In this document: one piece after another, positions 58,805 through 64,000 of the stretch
How positions within the stretch are numbered: the stretch's first letter is position 1
Layout of the letters: each line of letters begins with the position of its first letter
DNA from: Enhydrobacter aerosaccus
Lineage (GTDB): Bacteria; Pseudomonadota; Alphaproteobacteria; Reyranellales; Reyranellaceae
NCBI RefSeq assembly: GCF_900167455.1
Contig: NZ_FUWJ01000018.1
Location: 17,397-81,396, forward strand
Reading direction: 5' to 3'
DNA length: 64,000 nucleotides
The notes under the pieces: model-generated
Seen by the model: only the letters and a program-made list of their open reading frames with translations
Databases searched by the model: none
Told to the model about the DNA's origin: nothing
Made by a program: the position numbers and the translations under genes

Positions 58805-60565
58805 TCAGGCAGATTCCGTGCCGACCTGCTGGGTAGCCACCAGCTTGGCAAAGGCGCCACCTTTGCCGATCAGCTCGGCGTAGCTGCCCTGCTCCACGAT
58901 GCGACCGTGCTCCATCACCACGACCTGGTCGGCGTCGCGGATGGTGGAAAGGCGATGGGCAATGACGAAGGTGGTGCGGCCTTTCATCAGGACCTTCAGC
59001 GCCTTCTGGATGCGCGCCTCCGTCACCGAATCGAGGGCGCTGGTGGCCTCGTCGAGGATGAGGATCGGCGGATCCTTGAGGAGTGCACGGGCAATCGCCA
59101 GACGCTGCCGTTCGCCGCCGGAGAGGGTGGTGCCGCGCTCGCCCACCAGCGTCTCGTAGCCCTGCGGCTGCCGCAGGATGAAGTCGTGCGCCTCGGCCAG
59201 TCGCGCCGCCTGTTCAAGCTCGGCCTGCGTGGCGTCCGGCTTGCCGATCCGCAGATTGTCGGCGATGGAGCGGTAGAACATCGTCGAATCCTGGAACACC
59301 ACGCCGATGTTGCGGCGCAGGGACTCGAGCTTGATGTCGCGATGGTCGATGCCATCGATGCGTATGACACCGGACTGCGCGTCCCACATGCGATGCAGCA
59401 GCGACAGCGCCGTGCTCTTGCCGGCGCCGGTCGGGCCGACGAAGGCGACCGTGCTTCCGGCCGGGATGTGCAGCGAGAAGTGCACCAGCGATGGCCGGAT
59501 GCCATCGTAGGAGAAGTTGACGTCCTCGAAATCGACCTCGCCGGTGGCGCGGCCGATATTGATGCCGTTCGGCTTGTCTGGCACCGTCGACTGATGGTCG
59601 ATGACCCGGAAGAAATCCGACAGCGCCGGCATCTGGAAGAAGATCCGGCTCACGAACCCTGAGGCCTGGTCCATGCGCCCGATCAGCATGGCCGCGAAGC
59701 CCATGAAGCTCACGATCTGGCCGACGCTGGCCTCGCCGCGCGTATAGAGCCAGGTGCCCAGGACGAAGATCAGGATGACGGTGACCGTCGAGGCGGCGCG
59801 CGTCAGCACCGACAGCAGCGCCCACCAGTTGAGCACCGGATACTGGGCCGCCAGTGTCTCGCCGATGATGCGGTGCACTTCCCGCGTCTCCGCCGCCAGC
59901 CGCACGAAGCTCTGGACGAGATGGATGTTGCCCAGCGCATCGCCCGCGCGACTGGCAAGCTGGCTGTGGAGTTCCTCCACCTGGGCCTGCAGCCGGTCGG
60001 TCTTGCCCACCACCCAGATGTTGGCCACGGCGAAGAACAGGATCAGCACGATCAGCAGCAGCCCCAGCCGCCAGTTCATCAGCAGGCTGAGCGGCAGCAT
60101 CACGAACAGGGCGACGAAGGTCGCCAGGTTCTCTCGGAAGAAGCTGAGCCAGATGCCGAACAGGTGATCGATCCCCGTCAGCATCACCTTCAGCAGGCGG
60201 CCGGAATGCTGGGCATTGTGGAAGGCGAAGGGCAGCACCAGCACGTGCTCGAAGTAGCGCGCCATCGCGCCCAGCCGGCGGCGATGCGCCATTCGGTCGG
60301 CCTGCAGCGAGACCACGATGTTGGCGACGATGCCGCCCAGACCGACCGCCGCCCACAAGGCCAGCAAGTCGCGGGCATGGGCCCACAAGGTCTCGGTGGT
60401 CTCGTTCTTGGCATTCGACAGGAGGTCGACCACCTTGCCGAACAGGACCGGTTCGTAAAATTGCAGTGCTGCCACTGCGACATTGGCGAGGGCCAGGCCG
60501 ATCGCCAGCCCCCGCTCCTCCTTCAACAGCCCGATGACCCGGCCATAGACCCGCAGGAATTCCAT
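58805..60565 (-). CDS. ABC exporter of the NdvA/ChvA cyclic beta-glucan type (fused permease-ATPase)
   Basis: The 586-residue half-transporter has six membrane helices (about 1-310) and an ATPase with Walker A GPTGAGKST, signature LSGGERQR and Walker B ILILDEATSALD. Length and segments such as LEAQYPVL(D/N)WWAL-like AAQYPVLNWWALLSVLTRAAST and the GDVI-like GQIVSFMGFAAMLIGRMD resemble NdvA/ChvA, which export cyclic beta-1,2-glucan. No glucan synthase (ndvB) is here, so another polysaccharide or lipid is possible. ATG 60565. Confidence 0.85.
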   Translation of the reverse strand: MEFLRVYGRVIGLLKEERGLAIGLALANVAVAALQFYEPVLFGKVVDLLSNAKNETTETLWAHARDLLALWAAVGLGGIVANIVVSLQADRMAHRRRLGAMARYFEHVLVLPFAFHNAQHSGRLLKVMLTGIDHLFGIWLSFFRENLATFVALFVMLPLSLLMNWRLGLLLIVLILFFAVANIWVVGKTDRLQAQVEELHSQLASRAGDALGNIHLVQSFVRLAAETREVHRIIGETLAAQYPVLNWWALLSVLTRAASTVTVILIFVLGTWLYTRGEASVGQIVSFMGFAAMLIGRMDQASGFVSRIFFQMPALSDFFRVIDHQSTVPDKPNGINIGRATGEVDFEDVNFSYDGIRPSLVHFSLHIPAGSTVAFVGPTGAGKSTALSLLHRMWDAQSGVIRIDGIDHRDIKLESLRRNIGVVFQDSTMFYRSIADNLRIGKPDATQAELEQAARLAEAHDFILRQPQGYETLVGERGTTLSGGERQRLAIARALLKDPPILILDEATSALDSVTEARIQKALKVLMKGRTTFVIAHRLSTIRDADQVVVMEHGRIVEQGSYAELIGKGGAFAKLVATQQVGTESA

Positions 60566-60607
60566 TCAGCGCTTAATCGGGTCGCCGGCGGCTGCGGTCA
60601 AGCCCCG

Positions 60608-61786
60608 TCAGGCCGACGGGGATTCGGCCAGGAACCGCTCCACCGTGCGCACGAAGAAGCTCACGCCGAAGGGGATCGCCATGTCGTTGAAGTCGTAGCG
60701 CGGGTTGTGCAGGCTGACGCCGGTCTCGCCACCGCCGTTGCCCAGCCACACCATCGCGCCGGGAACTTTCTCCAGCATGTAGGAGAAGTCTTCCGCACCC
60801 ATGCTCGGCCGGACATTGTCCTGCACATTGCCCTCGCCGCAGATGCCGGCTGCGACGTCGACGGCAAAGCGGGCGCGAGCCGCGTTGTTGATGGTCGGCG
60901 GATAGCCCGGCATGTGCTCCATTTCGACCTTCACGCCGTACATCTGCTCGGCGCCCTTGCAGATCTCCTCGATGCGGCGGCGCACCAGGGCCCGGTTCTC
61001 GGGAGTCGTGGTGCGCGTGGTGCCGCCGATATGCGCCTCGCCCGGAATGACGTTGTAGGCCGAGCCGGCCTTGAAGAAGCCGACCGTGACGACGGTCGAT
61101 TCGATCGGATCGATGTTACGCGACACGATCGTCTGCAGCGACATGACGATGCCGGCGCCGGCCACCATCGGGTCGAGGGTGCCGTGCGGATGGGCGGCGT
61201 GACCTCCCTTGCCGGTGATGCGGATATCCCAGCGGTCTGCCGCGGCGAGCAGCGGGCCCGGGCGGGTCACGATGTGACCCAGCGGCAGGCCGGGCTTGTT
61301 GTGGATCGCGAACACGCCGTCGCAGGGGAATTTCTCGAACAGCCCATCCTCGATCATTGCCCGGGCGCCGCCGCCGCCCTCCTCGGCCGGCTGGAAGATG
61401 AAGTGGACCGCCCCTTCGAAATTCTTCGTCTCGCTCATGATCTTGGCCGCGCCCAGCAGCATCGCCGTATGGCCGTCATGGCCGCAGGCATGCATGCGGC
61501 CGGCATTCTGGGAGCGGTGAGCGAAGTCGTTGCGCTCGTCCATCGGCAGCGCGTCCATGTCGGCACGCAGGCCGACAGACTTGACCGAATTACCCTTGCG
61601 CAGCGTGCCCACCACGCCGGTCTTGCCGAGCCCGCGAGTGACTTCCAGTCCCCATTCCTCCAGCTTGGCCGCCACGATGTCCGACGTCCGGCTCTCCTCG
61701 TAGGCAAGCTCTGGGTGGGCATGAATGTCACGACGAATGGCAGCGATCTCGGCCTGGATTTCGAGGGAACGCGTCAGGACAGGCAT
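60608..61786 (-). CDS. M20D-family amidohydrolase (hippurate hydrolase-like)
   Basis: The 392-residue metallohydrolase has LRADMDALPM (metal Asp), NAGRMHACGHDGHTAML (CGHDGH metal site), FQPAEEGGGGARAM (catalytic and metal Glu) and GAEDFSYMLEKVPG (last metal His region replaced by the usual M20D Glu-Asp loop), matching hippurate or N-acyl amino-acid hydrolases and indole-acetyl-amino-acid hydrolases. It releases an amino acid from an N-acyl conjugate. ATG 61786 with CGGAG about 8 bases upstream is preferred over the longer start at 61807. Confidence 0.93.
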   Translation of the reverse strand: MPVLTRSLEIQAEIAAIRRDIHAHPELAYEESRTSDIVAAKLEEWGLEVTRGLGKTGVVGTLRKGNSVKSVGLRADMDALPMDERNDFAHRSQNAGRMHACGHDGHTAMLLGAAKIMSETKNFEGAVHFIFQPAEEGGGGARAMIEDGLFEKFPCDGVFAIHNKPGLPLGHIVTRPGPLLAAADRWDIRITGKGGHAAHPHGTLDPMVAGAGIVMSLQTIVSRNIDPIESTVVTVGFFKAGSAYNVIPGEAHIGGTTRTTTPENRALVRRRIEEICKGAEQMYGVKVEMEHMPGYPPTINNAARARFAVDVAAGICGEGNVQDNVRPSMGAEDFSYMLEKVPGAMVWLGNGGGETGVSLHNPRYDFNDMAIPFGVSFFVRTVERFLAESPSA

Positions 61787-61856
61787 GAAAGACTCCGGTT
61801 GGGGCAATTGAAGCCATCATAGCCCGGCAAGGCCGAAAGGCCATTGCGGGCAAGGT

Positions 61857-62351
61857 CTACCTCACACGCTTTTGCGATGGAGCTTTTGCAACGCTGGGCG
61901 CCCAGGCCAGATCGTTCTTCACCGCCTGCATGATGAAGGAGGAGCGCGTGCCTTTCACACCGGGCATGCGCAGCAGCGCCTTCATGGCGAACTCGCTGAA
62001 CTGTCCCAGATCGGCGGCGAAGACATGGACCAGGAAGTCCATGTCTCCCGTCATCGCATAGCAAGCCACCACCTCGGGCCGCGCCCTGATCGCCGCCTCG
62101 AACGCCTCGACCGTCCGTTCGGAATGATCCTCGAGCGTCACCTCAACCAGCGCCTGCAGCTGGATGCCCATGGCGGCGGGCGGCACCAGCGCGGCGTAGC
62201 GCTCGATCAAGCCCTCCTCCTCCAGCCGCCGCACACGCCGCTGGCATGGCGTCGGCGAGAGGCCGACCCGGTCCGCCAATTCGACGATCGGCAGCCGTCC
62301 CTCAGCCTGGAGGGCCGAAACGATGCGCTTGTCGATGTCATCGAGCTCCAT
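61857..62351 (-). CDS. Lrp/AsnC-family regulator (likely of phhA)
   Basis: The 164-residue protein has the Lrp HTH (DDIDKRIVSALQAEGRLPIVELADRVGLSPTPCQRRVRRLEEEGLI) and a RAM domain (VVACYAMTGDMDFLVHVFAADLGQFSEF). It diverges from the phenylalanine hydroxylase gene with 115 bases between starts, containing an ATTGG-N11-CCAAT dyad. I infer it senses phenylalanine or a related amino acid and controls phhA. The M20D gene downstream (70 bases) may share its transcript. Confidence 0.94.
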   Translation of the reverse strand: MELDDIDKRIVSALQAEGRLPIVELADRVGLSPTPCQRRVRRLEEEGLIERYAALVPPAAMGIQLQALVEVTLEDHSERTVEAFEAAIRARPEVVACYAMTGDMDFLVHVFAADLGQFSEFAMKALLRMPGVKGTRSSFIMQAVKNDLAWAPSVAKAPSQKRVR

Positions 62352-62372
62352 ATTGGCGAATATCCTTCCAAT
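62352..62372. promoter_or_regulatory. ATTGG-N11-CCAAT dyad next to the lrp start
   Basis: Perfect five-base arms at 62352-62356 and 62368-62372 sit at the beginning of the lrp-phhA intergenic region. The position fits an Lrp autoregulation site; binding is inferred. The rest of the gap to 62466 shows only AT-rich tracts typical of Lrp promoters. Confidence 0.4.
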
Positions 62373-62466
62373 TCCTTGCTTTTGTAGAGATTAGCACTAA
62401 ACGACCAGGTCCATCAGGGCGAATTCGCCGGGATTCGCTCCGGCATCGATGCCCATATTTACTGGC

Positions 62467-63219
62467 ATGGATAGCTTCGAGACCCTGACCAACCTGCGCG
62501 GCGACTACGCCGTCATGGCCTCCGACTGGACCGTAGCCCAGGACCCCGCGCGCTACCCGGCCGAGGATCAAGCGGTGTGGCGAGTCCTGGCCGACCGCCA
62601 GACGGCGCTGGCCGAGCGGCATGCCTGCCGCGAGTTCGTCGAGGGCCTGCGGACACTGGGGATCGGCAATGCCATTCCCGACTTCGAGACGGTCAGCGAC
62701 CGGCTCGAGCCGCTGACCGGCTGGCGCATCGTCGGCGTCCCGGGCCTGATTCCGGATGCGGCGTTCTACGGCCATCTCGCCAACCGCCGCTTCCCCGTGA
62801 CGGTCTGGATCCGCAAGCGATCTGAGATCGACTATCTGGTCGAGCCTGACCTGTTCCACGACTTTTTCGGTCATGTGCCGTTGCTCAGCAATCCGGTCTT
62901 CGCCGACTACATGCAGCTCTACGGCCAGCGCGGCATCGACGCCGGCCCGCGCATCGACCAGCTCGCCCGCCTCTACTGGTACACCGTCGAGTTCGGCCTG
63001 ATCCGCACGCCGGCCGGGCTCAAGATCTACGGCGCCGGCATTCTCTCTTCGGCCAGCGAAGTACGGCACGCAACCGAGGATGCCGATGTCGAACGCCTGC
63101 CGTTCGAGGCCCGTCAGGTGATGCGGCGGCCCTACGAGATCGACAAGCTGCAGAACACCTATTTCGTGCTCGACGACTTCCGGCAGCTCTTCGAGGCGGC
63201 CAGCACGCGCCTGGACTGA
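62467..63219 (+). CDS. phhA: Phenylalanine 4-monooxygenase
   Basis: The 250-residue protein matches bacterial phenylalanine hydroxylases (about 250-290). The iron ligands are His131 and His136 in HDFFGHVPLL and Glu175 in YWYTVEFGLI. AFYGHLANRRFPVTVWIRKRSEIDYLVEPD is the pterin and substrate region. It hydroxylates phenylalanine to tyrosine with tetrahydrobiopterin-type cofactor, iron and O2. ATG 62467 was chosen over 62449 because MDSFETLTNLRGDY starts the domain. It diverges from its likely Lrp regulator. No pterin-dehydratase gene (phhB) is adjacent. Confidence 0.94.
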   Translation: MDSFETLTNLRGDYAVMASDWTVAQDPARYPAEDQAVWRVLADRQTALAERHACREFVEGLRTLGIGNAIPDFETVSDRLEPLTGWRIVGVPGLIPDAAFYGHLANRRFPVTVWIRKRSEIDYLVEPDLFHDFFGHVPLLSNPVFADYMQLYGQRGIDAGPRIDQLARLYWYTVEFGLIRTPAGLKIYGAGILSSASEVRHATEDADVERLPFEARQVMRRPYEIDKLQNTYFVLDDFRQLFEAASTRLD

Positions 63220-63278
63220 CGGTCCGACCGATCCAGCGACGCGACGGAGACCAACCGCCTCGGCCGCCCGGACTCGGT

Positions 63279-63567
63279 GGTTCCCGATTTCCCCATCACC
63301 GTGGGAGGCCTTCAATGCCGATGGCACAAGGGTTCCTGGCACTTCTTCCCATCGCCGGCCCGCCTCCCCGTCCCGTCGACACTCAAAAAAATCTCCTCGC
63401 GAGGATTGGTCTAAAACGCTGCAGCAGCGGGCTTTGGTGCAATTCCTCGCGAGGCTCGCGAGAGTCGCGAGCGCCGGACCGGAGGCCTGCGAAGCGGAGA
63501 GAGCGGTGTCCTTCATGGCGCCACCATAAGCGTCCGCCGCTCTCACCCCTATTATGGTCGCCTTCGG
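63279..63567. repeat. 289-bp intergenic repeat, copy 2
   Basis: This is the second, ungapped copy of the element at 28365-28653, same orientation and same length. CTCGCGAG-type palindromes cluster at 63395-63475, and the element ends ATTATGGTCGCCTTCGG as in copy 1. The left 40 bases are less conserved than the centre and right end. It lies 60 bases after phhA and about 125 bases before the structured leader of the IS110 gene, so it is outside the likely insertion element. Confidence 0.85.
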
Positions 63568-63692
63568 ACTTGGCTATCTCGAGCGAACTCAACCACCGTC
63601 GAAGCTGCTCTCCCGGACTCCGTGCAGACCGCTCCCCCAACCATCCTCTGCTTTAGCTACAGCCCCCTCACCTAGCCTTGTATCTCAGGGAA

Positions 63693-63822
63693 GCGGTCCG
63701 CGGGTAAGCTGCGGCCTGCGGTAGCGGGCGGAAGCTCGACCCTAGCCCGGTCGTTGAAGACCGTGGGAGAGCATGGGGCTCCGCCCGCCGTTCCTGTCAA
63801 CCCGGACAGTCGCTCGGACCGC
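63693..63822 (+). ncRNA. Candidate IS110 bridge RNA (structured segment before the transposase gene)
   Basis: Nested complementary arms define a multi-stem RNA: outer GCGGTCCG (63693-63700) with CGGACCGC (63815-63822); middle GCGGGCGGA (63724-63732) with TCCGCCCGC (63780-63788); inner CGGTC (63748-63752) with GACCG (63759-63763); side hairpin CTGTC (63794-63798) with GACAG (63805-63809). IS110 elements encode a bridge RNA with two guide loops in the non-coding end before the transposase. Position and structure fit; 5' and 3' ends are estimates. Confidence 0.6.
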
Positions 63823-63852
63823 ACGGCGAGTCCGCATTTGCAAGGACGGGTC

Positions 63853-64000
63853 ATGGAACAGGTCTCTGTCGGCATCGACGTCGCCAAGGATCGGCTCGAT
63901 GTGCATGTCCGCCCCAGCGGCGAGGCCTTCACCGTCAGCCGCGACCATGAAGGCTTGTCTGCTTTGACTGACCGGCTGAAGGCCCTGGCGCCTTCCCTGG
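63853..64000 (+). CDS. IS110-family transposase, N-terminal part (3' truncated by the window)
   Basis: The visible 49 residues begin MEQVSVGIDVAKDRLDVHVR, the RuvC-like DEDD start of IS110 recombinases (first catalytic Asp in GIDVAKD). The full protein would be about 300-400 residues with a C-terminal Ser-containing domain. It catalyses RNA-guided DNA recombination with the bridge RNA encoded just upstream. GGACGGG lies a few bases before ATG 63853. The remainder is outside the window, so intactness is unknown. Confidence 0.9.
   Translation, partial: MEQVSVGIDVAKDRLDVHVRPSGEAFTVSRDHEGLSALTDRLKALAPSL

Larger units (their letters stand above)
63665..64000 (+). mobile_element. IS110-family insertion sequence, left part (cut by the window end)
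   Basis: The window ends inside an IS110-type element: a non-coding left segment with strong RNA structure followed by the transposase start. IS110 elements have no classic terminal inverted repeats, so the left boundary cannot be fixed by sequence; 63665 is an estimate from the end of unique-looking sequence. The right end is not visible. Confidence 0.6.

Overview
This is a GC-rich (roughly two thirds G+C), densely coding chromosomal segment. The gene content suggests a free-living, metabolically versatile alphaproteobacterium, perhaps Reyranella-like or another Rhodospirillales/Hyphomicrobiales relative: a TctC-type binding protein, an IorAB-type molybdenum hydroxylase, a Baeyer-Villiger monooxygenase, amidohydrolase-2 proteins, two Lrp regulators and a NdvA/ChvA-like exporter. 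The genus is inferred and unproven. I saw no rRNA, tRNA or CRISPR array. Very long antisense open frames occur throughout and are composition artefacts.

Layout. 1-6270: end of an alcohol dehydrogenase, a TctC binding protein, a fused class II aldolase/short-chain dehydrogenase, a TfdA-type dioxygenase, an aldose-dehydrogenase-like aldo/keto reductase and a family 3 solute-binding protein. This looks like one catabolic cassette for a sugar-like or hydroxy-acid substrate. 6274-11077: a tightly overlapping leftward operon (FMN reductase, 2Fe-2S subunit, Tat-exported molybdopterin subunit, cytochrome c) with a divergent LysR regulator. 11113-17287: two amidohydrolase-2 proteins, a CHRD lipoprotein, an NTF2-FMO fusion, an XRE regulator and an NAD-dependent epimerase. 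17322-23112: an Rpf-like lipoprotein, a gene-free 0.5 kb stretch, a BigR/SqrR-type thiol repressor with a DUF2892 protein, and a divergent RND efflux pair. 23125-28365: ureide/purine breakdown genes (puuE and an allantoate-amidohydrolase-like gene), an M20 peptidase and a BVMO. 28655-32960: envelope and secreted proteins of unknown function.

32997-51639: acyl-CoA synthetase, PhzF protein, serine hydrolase and TetR. Then an Lrp gene diverges from a PDH-E1-like enzyme followed by mtnK and mtnA, linking methionine salvage with keto-acid oxidation. After these come MFS, MBL, Crp, a PHA-synthase-like protein, OsmC, fumC, a ThrE-like exporter, an alpha/beta hydrolase and Hsp20. 51720-55904: SDR, aldose epimerase, HpaI-type aldolase, formamidase and two small envelope proteins. 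56122-61786: an NMT1-type ABC importer, a NdvA-like exporter and an M20D amidohydrolase. 61857-63219: Lrp and phenylalanine hydroxylase, divergent. 63853 to the end: the start of an IS110-family transposase, preceded by a strongly self-complementary non-coding segment that is a good bridge-RNA candidate.

Main non-coding features: two ungapped 289-bp direct copies of an unexplained intergenic repeat (28365 and 63279), a promoter with an embedded 16-bp palindrome at the thiol-repressor locus, a hairpin that appears to hide the ribosome binding site of the ABC ATPase gene, and two other palindromic intergenic elements.
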